Shown here: positions 16,941 through 25,392 of the stretch, piece after piece
Layout of the letters: every line of letters starts with the position of its first letter
Numbering within the stretch: the first letter of the stretch is position 1
NCBI RefSeq assembly: GCF_001553785.1
Contig: NZ_LOJP01000001.1
Location: forward strand, 2,957,794-3,021,793
Direction of reading: 5' to 3'
DNA: 64,000 bases
DNA from: Actinoplanes sp. TFC3
Lineage (GTDB): Bacteria > Actinomycetota > Actinomycetes > Mycobacteriales > Micromonosporaceae
Translations under genes and position numbers: made by a program
Notes under the pieces: model-generated
Database searches by the model: none
Told to the model about the DNA's origin: nothing
Seen by the model: the letters and a program-made list of their open reading frames with translations, nothing else

Positions 16941-17869
16941 TGCTGCTGGCAGTGGAGATCGGCTGCGACCCGGCGGCCGGGATCACGGCCGCCCGGACCG
17001 CCGAGCAGGCCGGGTTCGCCCTGGTCACCATCGACGACTCCCCGACGCCCGCGCCCGGCGGCGCCCCGCGTATCGAAGCTGGGGTGCGTGCGGCGTACCT
17101 GGCCCGGCGTACCACGGATATCGGGATCGCACCCACCCTGCACGTCACCGTCACCGAACCGTTCCACCTGGCCACCCAGCTCGCCTCGCTCGACCACGCC
17201 TCGCTCGGCCGGGCCGGTTGGGTGATCGGCGCGGACAACAGCGAGGCCGCGCACGCCACCATCGGTAGCCGGCCCCTGTCCGCCGACGCGTTGCGCCGCG
17301 AGGTTGCCGACGTGGTCGAGGTGGCTCGGCTGCTGTGGGACTCGTGGGAGGACGACGCGGTCATCCGGGACGTGACAACCAGCCGGTTCCTCGACGCCGA
17401 CCGGGTGCACCACGTCAACTACACCGGCGCCCGCTTCTCGGTGACCGGCCCGCTGATCACCCCGCGCCCGCCGCAGGGTCAGGTGGTGGTGCTCGGCTCC
17501 GACACGCTGGGCGTCACCGGGCAGCTCGATGTTGCCCTGATCGCCGCGGCGACGCTTGAGGAGATCGAGGACCGGGCGCGCCGGGCTCGCGAGCAGGGCG
17601 CCCCGCTGGTCTTCGCCGAGCTCGATCTCGGAGCGGGCGAGCCCTCGCACCGGTTGCGGCACAACGGCGATGCGGACGGCTGGCAGGCGCTGCTGGCTCG
17701 GTTGGACGCGATTGTCGACGGTGTGCGCGTACACCCGGCTGATCTTGCTGTTGATCTGCCGCACGTGATTGCGGTGGCCGGACCGCGTCGCAGCGGTAAG
17801 CCCACGTTGCGCGAGGCCCTCGGATTGCCGAGGCCCGCCAACCGGTTCGCCACCGCCGGACAGGAGTGA
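16940..17869 (+). CDS. LLM-class flavin-dependent oxidoreductase
   Basis: A 309-residue TIM-barrel protein of the bacterial luciferase-like superfamily. Typical features are the N-terminal strand-helix (AARTAEQAGFALVTIDD), TDIGIAPTLHV, HLATQLASLDHASLGRAGWVIGADNS, and a DVVEVARLLWDSWEDDAV segment followed by GARFSVTGPL. It is close to the NtaA/SnaA/DszA branch that uses reduced FMN and oxygen, but is shorter than the usual 420-450 residues and lacks the long C-terminal part. It is co-translated with DUF1684 and lies 2 bases before a full-length paralogue, so the two may act as a pair on one substrate. Confidence 0.83.
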   Translation: MLLAVEIGCDPAAGITAARTAEQAGFALVTIDDSPTPAPGGAPRIEAGVRAAYLARRTTDIGIAPTLHVTVTEPFHLATQLASLDHASLGRAGWVIGADNSEAAHATIGSRPLSADALRREVADVVEVARLLWDSWEDDAVIRDVTTSRFLDADRVHHVNYTGARFSVTGPLITPRPPQGQVVVLGSDTLGVTGQLDVALIAAATLEEIEDRARRAREQGAPLVFAELDLGAGEPSHRLRHNGDADGWQALLARLDAIVDGVRVHPADLAVDLPHVIAVAGPRRSGKPTLREALGLPRPANRFATAGQE

Positions 17870-17871
17870 CC

Positions 17872-19152
17872 ATGGCGCCTCGCTTGCACCTGGGTGTGTT
17901 CTTCACCGGCGTCGGACCGCAATTGCTGTGGACCGAGCCGGACTTTGCCGCGCACACCCACATCGACACGTTCATCGCCACCGCCAAGACGTTGGAGCGG
18001 GGCCTGTTCGACGCCTTCTTCCTCGGCGAAGGCTTACGGGTACGGGAAAATCGGGGGCGCATCCACGATCTCGACGTGGCCGGGCGTCCCGACGCGATCA
18101 CCCAGTTGGCCGCGCTGGCCGCGGAGACCGAGCACATCGGACTCGTCGCGACGCAGAACACCACCTACAACTTCCCCGCCGACCTCGCGCGCCGGCTGGC
18201 CAGCCTGGACTTCGTGTCCGGTGGGCGCGCCGGGTGGAACATCGTGACCACCGACAATGCCTGGACCGGCGAGAATTTCCGGTACGGCGGGTGGCTCGCC
18301 CACGAGCGGCGGTATGAGCGGGCCGGACAGTTCGTGGCTGCCGCCAAGGCCCTGTGGGCCGGGGACGGCGAGACGGTGGAACGGCACAGCGATCTGGTGG
18401 AGCTTCGGGCTGCTGCGAGCGTACCGGCAAGCCCGCAGGGCCGTCCTGTGCTCTTTCAAGCCGGTGATTCCGAGGGCGGGCGTGATCTGGCGGCCCGGCA
18501 TGCCGATGTTGTTTTCTCGGCCAACACCGACTATGACAAGGCCGTTGCCTACGCCGCCGATCTGCGGTCCCGGCTCAAAACCTATGGCCGTTCCCCCGGG
18601 TCGCTGAAGATTCTGCCCGGGGCGTCGGTGGTGCTGGGCGACACGCCGCGCGAGGCCGCCGAGAAGGCCGAGTGGATCCAGCGGGAACAGACCAACGGCC
18701 CGCGCGCCCTGGCTTTCCTCGAACAGTACTGGGGCAAAGACCTTTCCGGGTACGACCCCGAAGGCCCTCTTCCCGCCATCGAACCGGCCGAGGGTGAACT
18801 GGATCCGTCGCGGGGCACCATCTCGATCGAGCACCGCACCGGCAAACTCGAACGGGTGGCGGCGTGGCGGCGCCTGGCCGAGGAACGCGACTACTCCATC
18901 CGCGACCTGGTGATCGAGGTCAACCCCCGGCACAACACCTTCGTCGGTACGCCCGGCCAGATCGCCGACGAGTGGACGCGGTACGTCAGCACCGGCGCGG
19001 TCGACGGCTTCAACATCCTGCCGCAGTTGCTGCCCGGCACGGTCGAGGACATCGTCGACAAACTCGTGCCGGAGCTGCAAACCCGGGGCGTGTACCGCAG
19101 CGAGTACACCGGCCGGACGTTGCGCGACCATCTCTTTGAGGCAGGCGCCTGA
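17872..19152 (+). CDS. NtaA/SnaA/DszA-family FMN-dependent monooxygenase
   Basis: A 426-residue two-component monooxygenase that would take reduced flavin from a separate reductase. The family pattern is clear: RLHLGVFFTGVGP, a TFIATAKTLERGLFDAFFLGEG segment, VATQNTTYNFPADLARRLA, VSGGRAGWNIVTT, and FQAGDSEGGRDLAARHADVVF. The nitrilotriacetate and dibenzothiophene-sulfone enzymes belong here; the substrate is not defined. The ATG at 17872 follows AGGAG by 6 bases; GTG at 17866 is an alternative. It is the third gene of the DUF1684 operon and is followed directly by a TetR remnant. Confidence 0.9.
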   Translation: MAPRLHLGVFFTGVGPQLLWTEPDFAAHTHIDTFIATAKTLERGLFDAFFLGEGLRVRENRGRIHDLDVAGRPDAITQLAALAAETEHIGLVATQNTTYNFPADLARRLASLDFVSGGRAGWNIVTTDNAWTGENFRYGGWLAHERRYERAGQFVAAAKALWAGDGETVERHSDLVELRAAASVPASPQGRPVLFQAGDSEGGRDLAARHADVVFSANTDYDKAVAYAADLRSRLKTYGRSPGSLKILPGASVVLGDTPREAAEKAEWIQREQTNGPRALAFLEQYWGKDLSGYDPEGPLPAIEPAEGELDPSRGTISIEHRTGKLERVAAWRRLAEERDYSIRDLVIEVNPRHNTFVGTPGQIADEWTRYVSTGAVDGFNILPQLLPGTVEDIVDKLVPELQTRGVYRSEYTGRTLRDHLFEAGA

Positions 19153-19153
19153 T

Positions 19154-19360
19154 CGACGGTTCAACGCCGGGCGGGCCGCGCTCGTGGAGCGGCTGACCCG
19201 CGCTGCCGACCTTCCGGAGGGTATCGACCCGGTCGCGTTGGCTCGTTTCGTGATGGTCCTCAGCGAGGGTCACGCCGTGCACCCCGCAGCCGGGGCGAGC
19301 GAGGAATGTTTGCAGGCCTCGGTGGACATCGCGCTGCGAGCCGTCACGCCGCGGTCCTGA
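19154..19360 (+). pseudogene. C-terminal remnant of a TetR-family regulator
   Basis: The frame after the monooxygenase stop reads LVERLTRAADLPEGIDPVAL, then ARFVMVLSEGHAV, which looks like the C-terminal ligand-binding helices of TetR regulators (ALARFVMxLSEG). No helix-turn-helix N-terminal part precedes it, because the region upstream is the intact monooxygenase gene. It is about 65 residues of an expected 190-200. It is probably the leftover of a regulator lost by deletion. Confidence 0.5.
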
Positions 19361-19363
19361 CGA

Positions 19364-20179
19364 TCATCGGCCCATTCCCGCGGTCAGGCCCTCGACGATC
19401 TGCTTGGTGGCCACCACGAACAGCACGATCAGCGGAAGTGCGGCGATGACGAGCCCGGCGAACAGGGCCGACCAGTTCGTCTGGAATTCGCCGAAGAACT
19501 GCGTGAGACCGACCGGCAAGGTGTAGCGACCGGTCGTGCGCATCAGCACGAGCGGAAAGAAAAAGTCGTTCCACAACGGTACGAACCGGAACACCACCAC
19601 CGTAGCGATGGCCGGCTTCACCAGGGGCACCATGACCCGCGAAAAGATGCGCAGCTCCCCCGCGCCGTCGATCCGGGCTGCGTCTTGCAGTTCGCGCGGC
19701 AATCCCCGGAAGAACGCCGCCATGATGAACACCGAGAACGGCACGCCGCTGGACGCGTAGACGAGCACCAGGCCGAGCCGGGAATCGACCAGGTTCAGGG
19801 TGCCCAGCAGGTAGAAGACCGGCAGAATGCCCAGCCGGACCGGCAGCATCAGCCCGGCCAGAAAGTACGCGGTGAGCATCCCGCCGGCCCGGAGCCGATA
19901 ACGGCCCAGCACATAGGCGGCGGGCAACGAAACCGCGACGTCCAAGGCCACAGCGCTTATGGTCACCACGAGAGAGTTGCGGACGTACGAGGAAAAAGAA
20001 GCCTCGCTCCACGCGGTCGCATAGCTGGAGAAGTCGAGGGTGGCCGGCAACCTCAACGGCTCGGACAGCACCTCGGTGTTCGGGCGCAAAGAGTTGAGCA
20101 GCATCACCACGATGGGAGCCAGCGCCACCGCCGCGTACGCCCACAACATCGCATAGCCCGCGAAGCGCCCCCACCTCAT
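19364..20179 (-). CDS. Sugar ABC transporter permease (CUT1, MalG type)
   Basis: A 271-residue membrane protein with six hydrophobic helices beginning at residues 8-28. The EAA loop that contacts the ATPase is visible: ELQDAARIDGAGELRIFSRV, then MVPLVKPAI. It is the second permease of a CUT1 carbohydrate importer. Its ATG overlaps the stop of the MalF-type gene (20176-20179). No ATPase gene is present in the cluster, so it probably uses a shared MsiK-like ATPase, as is common in actinomycetes. Confidence 0.92.
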   Translation of the reverse strand: MRWGRFAGYAMLWAYAAVALAPIVVMLLNSLRPNTEVLSEPLRLPATLDFSSYATAWSEASFSSYVRNSLVVTISAVALDVAVSLPAAYVLGRYRLRAGGMLTAYFLAGLMLPVRLGILPVFYLLGTLNLVDSRLGLVLVYASSGVPFSVFIMAAFFRGLPRELQDAARIDGAGELRIFSRVMVPLVKPAIATVVVFRFVPLWNDFFFPLVLMRTTGRYTLPVGLTQFFGEFQTNWSALFAGLVIAALPLIVLFVVATKQIVEGLTAGMGR

Positions 20180-21084
20180 GTCAGCGTGATTTCCCGGCGC
20201 CGGATGAGCCAGTTGGCCACCACGGCAACAGCGAAGGTGGCCGCGAACAACAACACCGCCAGCGCCGAGGACTGCCCGATCGCGTTCGACCCACCCTCCT
20301 GGAACGCAACCCGGTAGAAGATGAGCCCGAGAACGTCGGTGGCACCGCCCGGCCCGGTGGGCTGATTGCCTTGCGCGCCTTCCAGGGAATACACCAGCTC
20401 GAACGTATTCATCGAGCCGATGAACGTCAGGATCGACACCACACCGATCGCGGGCAGCAGCAACGGCAGCGTGACCCGCAAGAACCGCTGCCGGGCATTC
20501 GCGCCATCCACCTTGGCCGCCTCGGTGTATTCCGGGGCCAGCCCGGCCAGCGCGGCGCCGAACAGCAGAATGGGAAAACCGAGGTACTGCCACGCGTTGA
20601 CCAGAATGACCACCGGCAGCGCGGTCGCCGGGTCACCGAGCCAGGCCCGGGCCAGCGAGTCCAGCCCGACGGCCCGCAGGCTCGCGTTGACCGGGCCGAA
20701 CACCGGGCTCAGCAGCAGGCTCCACAGATAGCCGACGACCAGCCCGCCGATCAGGTACGGCACGGTATAGACGGTGCGCAGCAGGCGCCGTGCCACCGGC
20801 AACTCGACCAGCAGCACCGCGATCAGCAGGCCAACCGTGTTCTGCACCAGCATGGTCCCGGCGAAGAACGCCATGGTGTGCCAGAGGGCCGGCCACAATT
20901 GCTGGTTGAGCGGAAACGTGGTGAACAGGCTGGTGAAGTTGTCAGCACCGGCGAATTCGCCGCGGGCGGTGCCCTGCCAGCGCCAGAAACTGTTGGCCAG
21001 GGCGGAGAGCAGCGGATAGACGGTGAAAAGGGTGTACAGCAGAAAGGCGGGCAGCACGAACCAGACGGCAATGCGCCATCTCAT
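20176..21084 (-). CDS. Sugar ABC transporter permease (CUT1, MalF type)
   Basis: A 302-residue membrane protein with six hydrophobic helices, starting with AVWFVLPAFLLYTLFTVYPL. The EAA loop is EYTEAAKVDGANARQRFLRV, then TLPLLLPAI. It pairs with the MalG-type permease downstream and is coupled to the solute-binding-protein gene upstream by an ATGA overlap (21081-21084). The start at 21084 is chosen on that overlap; an in-frame GTG at 21099 is less likely. Confidence 0.92.
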   Translation of the reverse strand: MRWRIAVWFVLPAFLLYTLFTVYPLLSALANSFWRWQGTARGEFAGADNFTSLFTTFPLNQQLWPALWHTMAFFAGTMLVQNTVGLLIAVLLVELPVARRLLRTVYTVPYLIGGLVVGYLWSLLLSPVFGPVNASLRAVGLDSLARAWLGDPATALPVVILVNAWQYLGFPILLFGAALAGLAPEYTEAAKVDGANARQRFLRVTLPLLLPAIGVVSILTFIGSMNTFELVYSLEGAQGNQPTGPGGATDVLGLIFYRVAFQEGGSNAIGQSSALAVLLFAATFAVAVVANWLIRRREITLT

Positions 21085-22349
21085 TGCGGCTTGAACCACT
21101 GCGAGACACCGGCTTGGATGTCGCCGGCAACCTGGGTGGGATTCTGCTGACCGAGCAACATCTTCTGCAGACCGGCCGCTTGCAGATCGCTGCCCAGCGG
21201 GGTGCCGTACCGGAAGTTGACGAGCATCAGATAGGGCGTCGGATTGCTGCGGTAGGCCTGCACCATCTGGCCGAGCAGAGGGTCACCGGGCTGCACGCCT
21301 TTGACCAAGGACACCTGTTTCAAGGTGTCGGCCACCAACTGCCCGAATTCCGTTGTGGTCATCCACTGCAGTAACTCGAGGGCCTCTTTCTGGTGCCCGG
21401 ACTTGGCATTCAGCCCGTAGGAGGCGTCCACCCAGCCGACCTGCAACGGCTTGGTCACCACGGCACCAGGAGCGGGTGGCGCGTTGAACACCCCCAGCTC
21501 AAGCTCCGGATTGATGGCCTGAAGCGGGCCGAGCGCGAACGAGCCCTCCGGAATCATGGCCGCCTTGCCGGTGGCGAACAGCGTCTGCGCTTCGGTTTCG
21601 CCAAGCCCCATCATGTCCTTGGGGAAATAGGGCTTCAGTTGATTCAGTACGTCCAGAGCCGCCACGAAGTCCGGATCGGTGAACGTGGCCTGCCCAGCCA
21701 GCACCTTCTTCTCGAAGGCCGGTCCGCCGTACCGGGTGGCGGCGAACGTGTCGTCGTACAGCGGCAGGAGCCAGGTGTCCTTGCCTGCGGTGGCGAAGGG
21801 CGTGACGTTGTTGTCCAGCAAGGTGCGGGCGCCGGTGAGCATTTGCTCCCACGTGACCGGGGGCTGCACTCCGTACCGGGAAAAGAGGTCCTTGTTGTAG
21901 TAGATCTGGAACGTCGACATTTCCAGGGGGACGCCGTAGACCTTGCTGTCCTTCTTGCCGCGGGCGCCCTCCAGCGAGGTGGTCTCGAAATTCGACAGCC
22001 CGGCGACTTTGCCGTCCAGCGCCACGAGTTCGCCTGCTTCGATGAGCGGTTGCAGCCCGCCGTAAGCCCTCAACTGCATGACGTCCGGACCGCCCGATTG
22101 GGTCAGACCGGTGGACAGAACAGTGTTGTATTCCGTCGACTTGTACGCCTTGAAGTCCACTTTGATGCCGGGATGCGATTTCTCGAAGGCAGCGAAGATC
22201 TGCCGGTACGCGGCCGTGTCCTCCGGCCGCCACGACCACAGCGACAGCGTGACATCGCCGGTGCCCGAAGATCCCGTCGCGGTGCAGGCAGCAGTGGCAG
22301 CCAGGCTCGCCGCGACCGCGAGAACCGCGAAACCCCTGTGTGGTCTCAC
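21081..22349 (-). CDS. Sugar ABC transporter substrate-binding lipoprotein (family 1)
   Basis: A 422-residue extracytoplasmic binding protein. Residues 1-22 are a lipoprotein signal ending in TAAC. The mature protein begins VTLSLWSWRPEDTAAYRQIF and shows the family 1 layout, including GVPLEMSTFQIYYNKDLFSR near residue 140 and a C-terminal LQWMTTTEFGQLV. It should deliver a sugar to the two coupled permeases. The neighbouring MurQ-like and sugar-kinase genes suggest an amino sugar such as MurNAc or GlcNAc; that is inference. The 39-base gap to the MurQ-like gene suggests one transcript. Confidence 0.92.
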   Translation of the reverse strand: MRPHRGFAVLAVAASLAATAACTATGSSGTGDVTLSLWSWRPEDTAAYRQIFAAFEKSHPGIKVDFKAYKSTEYNTVLSTGLTQSGGPDVMQLRAYGGLQPLIEAGELVALDGKVAGLSNFETTSLEGARGKKDSKVYGVPLEMSTFQIYYNKDLFSRYGVQPPVTWEQMLTGARTLLDNNVTPFATAGKDTWLLPLYDDTFAATRYGGPAFEKKVLAGQATFTDPDFVAALDVLNQLKPYFPKDMMGLGETEAQTLFATGKAAMIPEGSFALGPLQAINPELELGVFNAPPAPGAVVTKPLQVGWVDASYGLNAKSGHQKEALELLQWMTTTEFGQLVADTLKQVSLVKGVQPGDPLLGQMVQAYRSNPTPYLMLVNFRYGTPLGSDLQAAGLQKMLLGQQNPTQVAGDIQAGVSQWFKPQ

Positions 22350-22388
22350 ATCCGAGCCCCTTCGATCGTTCCAGTGGTAAAAGCCGTC

Positions 22389-23297
22389 TCAGCCAGCGAT
22401 CGCCAGCGCCTGCCGCACCGCTCCCCCGGCTTCGGCGAGGGCGTGCCGGGCGGCGTCGACCGGCACCGCGGCCAGCAGCGACACCAGCGCGATCCGGCAG
22501 TCACCCCCGGCCCGCGCGGCCGCCTCGGCGCACACCTGCGGGTCGAGCCCGGTCGCCTCGACCAGGATCCGCACAACCCGGCCCCGCAGCTTGGCGTTGC
22601 GGGCGCCCACGGCCACCATCAAGTTCGAATAGGTGTGTCCCGTCCGCACCATCAGCGCGGTCGAGAACGCGTTCAGCAGCATCTTCTGGGCGGTCCCGGC
22701 CTTCATCCGGGTCGATCCGGCGATCACCTCGGCCCCGGTGGCCACGCCGACGTGCACATCGACCTCGGCGCCAAAGCTCGCCTGGGGATTGGCCGACATC
22801 ATTACTGTACGAGCCCCGCGCACCCGGGCCTCACGCAGCGCACCGACCACGTACGGCGTCCGTCCGCTCGCCGCCAGCCCCACCGCAACGTCACCGGCTT
22901 GCAGCACCGCCGCCTCGGCTGCCCCGGCAGGCTCGTCGTCCTCGATGTTCTCGACCGGCGCCCGCACCGCATCGGTGCCACCGGCATGGTGGGCGACCAC
23001 CTGATCCGAGTCGGTGCCGAAGGTGGGAACCAGCTCAGCCGCGTCCATCAGCGCGAGCCGTCCCGACGTACCGGCGCCGAAGTAATGCACGCGACGACCG
23101 ACGCACAGCGCAGCGACGGCCAGGTCGACCGCCGCGGCCAGGTCGGGCAGCACGGCCCGGACCGCCGGCGCGACCTTGGCGTCCTCGTCGTTGATCAGGC
23201 ACAGCATGTCGAGGGTCCCGGCCAGGTCGATGTCCACGGTGGTGGCGTTGCGTTCCTCGGTGGGAGCGATCACCCAGAACGGCGTCTCAGGAAGCAC
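22389..23297 (-). CDS. murQ: N-acetylmuramic acid 6-phosphate etherase (MurQ family)
   Basis: A 302-residue cytosolic SIS-domain lyase that removes the lactyl ether from MurNAc 6-phosphate to give GlcNAc 6-phosphate. The family signatures are all present: PTEERNATTVDID near the start, FGAGTSGRLALMDAAELVPT, NIEDD, and AGSTRMKAGTAQKMLLNAFS with LMV after it. GTG at 23297 is preferred; TTG at 23333 would add 12 residues. It heads the minus-strand operon with the CUT1 sugar importer and diverges from the RpiR regulator. Together with the kinase at 24419 it points to recovery of wall amino sugars. Confidence 0.9.
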   Translation of the reverse strand: MLPETPFWVIAPTEERNATTVDIDLAGTLDMLCLINDEDAKVAPAVRAVLPDLAAAVDLAVAALCVGRRVHYFGAGTSGRLALMDAAELVPTFGTDSDQVVAHHAGGTDAVRAPVENIEDDEPAGAAEAAVLQAGDVAVGLAASGRTPYVVGALREARVRGARTVMMSANPQASFGAEVDVHVGVATGAEVIAGSTRMKAGTAQKMLLNAFSTALMVRTGHTYSNLMVAVGARNAKLRGRVVRILVEATGLDPQVCAEAAARAGGDCRIALVSLLAAVPVDAARHALAEAGGAVRQALAIAG

Positions 23298-23370
23298 GTA
23301 AGGAACTTTCCACCTGGGCCCTGATCCCGTCAATCGTCTACCAACCCAATCCAGCGACTGTCGTCGATCA

Positions 23371-23380
23371 TTTCACGAAA
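23371..23380. promoter_or_regulatory. Possible RpiR operator
   Basis: TTTCACGAAA is a small inverted repeat (TTTC/GAAA) in the divergent murQ-rpiR gap, next to the promoter at 23385. RpiR/MurR operators often contain such GAAA/TTTC arms. The site is short, so this is a weak call. Confidence 0.3.
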
Positions 23381-23384
23381 CTTC

Positions 23385-23414
23385 TTGACTCGGTAAAAAC
23401 CAGGTCGGTAATCT
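23385..23414 (+). promoter_or_regulatory. Possible promoter of the RpiR-type regulator
   Basis: TTGACT (23385-23390) and TAATCT (23409-23414) are separated by 18 bases in an unusually AT-rich part of the 248-base divergent intergenic region. It would give a leader of roughly 125 bases. Confidence 0.45.
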
Positions 23415-23545
23415 TTTTTCCGGTCGACCAGCTTTCTTCCTGTCGCCAGCTTGCAACGGGGGCCCGCGGATGGGTGTCTTCGACGGGGACGCCGAGGGCG
23501 CCCAGCCGCGTGGGCCCTCCCGTGCCATCCCTTAGGTTGAGCGCC

Positions 23546-24433
23546 ATGGCACGAACCCGTAAGGCGGCAACCGCGACCGCCGTGCACATCCGCGCGCTGC
23601 TGCCGAGCTTGCAACCCTCGATGCGCCAGGTAGCCGAGCAGGTGCTGGCCGACACCACCGCCACCGCCACCCTGACGGTCACCGAGCTCGCGGTCGCCTC
23701 CGGGGTCTCCGAGGCCACGGTCATCCGCTTCTGCAAGGCGATCGGCTTCGCCGGCTACCCCCAGCTGCGCCTGGCGCTGGCCGCCGAGGCGGGCCGGGCC
23801 GAGGGCGCCGATCGCAAGAGCGTGCCCGGCGACATCGAGCCCGGCGACAACCTGGCCCGCATCGTCGAGAAGATCACCTTCGCCGACGCGCGTGCGGTCG
23901 AGGAGACCGGATCCCAGCTCGACCTGGCCGCGCTGGCCCGGGTGATCGAAGCGATGGTCCAGGCCCAGCGCGTCGACCTGTACGGCGTGGGCGCCAGCGC
24001 CTTCGTCGCCTTGGACTTCCAGCACAAGCTGCTGCGCATCGGGCGCGTCACGTTCCACTCCGCCGACACCCACGTCGCGCTGACCAGCGCCGCCCTGCTG
24101 CGTCCGGGCGACGTGGCGATCGGCATATCGCACACCGGCACCACCACCGACACCATCGACTCCCTGACCGAGGCCGGTTCGCACGGCGCCACCACTGTTG
24201 CGCTCACCAACTTCCCGCTCTCCCCGCTGGCGCTGACCGCCGAGCACGTGCTGACCACCGCGGCGCGCGAAACCACCTTCCGCTCCGGCGCCATGGCCAG
24301 CCGGCTGGCCCAGCTCACCGTCGTCGACTGCCTGTTCGTCGGGGTGGCCCAGCGGACGTACGGCAAAACCCTGGCCGCCCTGGACGCCACCCGCACCGCC
24401 GTGGGCACCCGGCACACCTCAACGCGCCGCTAG
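23546..24433 (+). CDS. RpiR/MurR-family transcriptional regulator
   Basis: A 295-residue regulator. Residues about 12-88 are the RpiR helix-turn-helix domain (RQVAEQVLADTTATATLTVT, then ELAVASGVSEATVIRFCKAI). Residues about 125-260 are a SIS sugar-phosphate-binding domain (VDLYGVGASAFVALDFQHKL, GISHTGTTTDTIDSLTEA). MurR of E. coli is of this type and senses MurNAc 6-phosphate. It is transcribed away from the murQ-ABC operon and probably controls it. Its 3' end overlaps the convergent kinase gene by 15 bases. Confidence 0.93.
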   Translation: MARTRKAATATAVHIRALLPSLQPSMRQVAEQVLADTTATATLTVTELAVASGVSEATVIRFCKAIGFAGYPQLRLALAAEAGRAEGADRKSVPGDIEPGDNLARIVEKITFADARAVEETGSQLDLAALARVIEAMVQAQRVDLYGVGASAFVALDFQHKLLRIGRVTFHSADTHVALTSAALLRPGDVAIGISHTGTTTDTIDSLTEAGSHGATTVALTNFPLSPLALTAEHVLTTAARETTFRSGAMASRLAQLTVVDCLFVGVAQRTYGKTLAALDATRTAVGTRHTSTRR

Positions 24434-25363
24434 GACAGCGTGCACGTGCGCCAGCTGGGACTCGGTCCACCCCGATCGAAGATGCCGTACGGCCAGCCAC
24501 GCCGCGCCCACGACACCATCGGCCGGCGTCAGCACCTCGCCGCCGATGCGCTGAACGACCCGCCGCCCGACCGGCGTGCGCACCAAGCTGCCACTGAACA
24601 CCAGGGGCGTCCGCTCCCCGGGCTCTCGCACCTGAGCCACCGAGCCGGCAAGCCGATCCGCCGCATCCTCACAGATGGCCGCTGCGACCTGGTCACCCGC
24701 CGCTTCCGCCTCGGTGACCAGGGGCGCCAGCGCGGCCAGCTCGATCGGCGGCCGGGCGGCAACAGCGCGGATGAGGGCGGACCGGTGCACCGGTTCGCTC
24801 AGCAGCCGCCCGGCCACCGAGGCGGTCAGCACCGTCGCCGGTCCCGTGCCGGTGATCGCCGCGATGCTCGCGCGCACCGCCTCACGACCGATCCAGAACG
24901 ACGATCCCTCGTCGCCGAGCAGCCACCCGAGCCCGTCGGACGCCCTCGCGGTGCGCCGGTCGCGGATCTGGACGGCCATCGCGCCGGTGCCGGCCAGCAG
25001 CACTGTCCCGTCCGGCACGGAGGTGGCCGAGCAGAACGCGACCTCGGCGTCGCCCACGTACTGCGGCCGGGCCATGATGCCCACGTCGGCGAGGCTGTCC
25101 GAAAACGCCCGCGAGGCCCGGGGATCATCCAGAGTGGCCCGTCCCGCCGCCCCGATCACGACCGCCCGGACCTCATCCGCCGGGAGTCCGTCCAGAGCCC
25201 GCCGAACCGTGGCACCCAGCTCGACGGCAGCCCGCTGCACGCCATGGGTGGTCGGGTTGCCACCGCCGCCCGTCACCGAGGCAAGGCGCCGCCCAGCCAC
25301 CGTCGCCACCAGGATCCGCGTCGACGTGGCGCCCAAGTCGGCGCCGAGGACGAGGCCGGCCAT
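24419..25363 (-). CDS. N-acetylhexosamine kinase (BadF/BadG/BcrA/BcrD ATPase family)
   Basis: A 314-residue ASKHA-fold sugar kinase. The phosphate-1 motif is GADLGATSTRILVA at the N-terminus, and the phosphate-2/sugar region contains GTGAMAVQIRD followed by DGLGWLLGDEGSSFWIG, the hallmark of the GlcNAc/MurNAc kinase group. It would phosphorylate the imported amino sugar, giving the substrate for the MurQ-like etherase. The start at 25363 is placed just before the ATPase motif; ATG 25375 is an alternative. The gene converges on the RpiR regulator with a 15-base overlap and is transcribed in the same direction as the murQ operon. Confidence 0.88.
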   Translation of the reverse strand: MAGLVLGADLGATSTRILVATVAGRRLASVTGGGGNPTTHGVQRAAVELGATVRRALDGLPADEVRAVVIGAAGRATLDDPRASRAFSDSLADVGIMARPQYVGDAEVAFCSATSVPDGTVLLAGTGAMAVQIRDRRTARASDGLGWLLGDEGSSFWIGREAVRASIAAITGTGPATVLTASVAGRLLSEPVHRSALIRAVAARPPIELAALAPLVTEAEAAGDQVAAAICEDAADRLAGSVAQVREPGERTPLVFSGSLVRTPVGRRVVQRIGGEVLTPADGVVGAAWLAVRHLRSGWTESQLAHVHAVLAAR

Positions 25364-25392
25364 CTGCCGCCACATCACCGCCGGTAGGCCGT

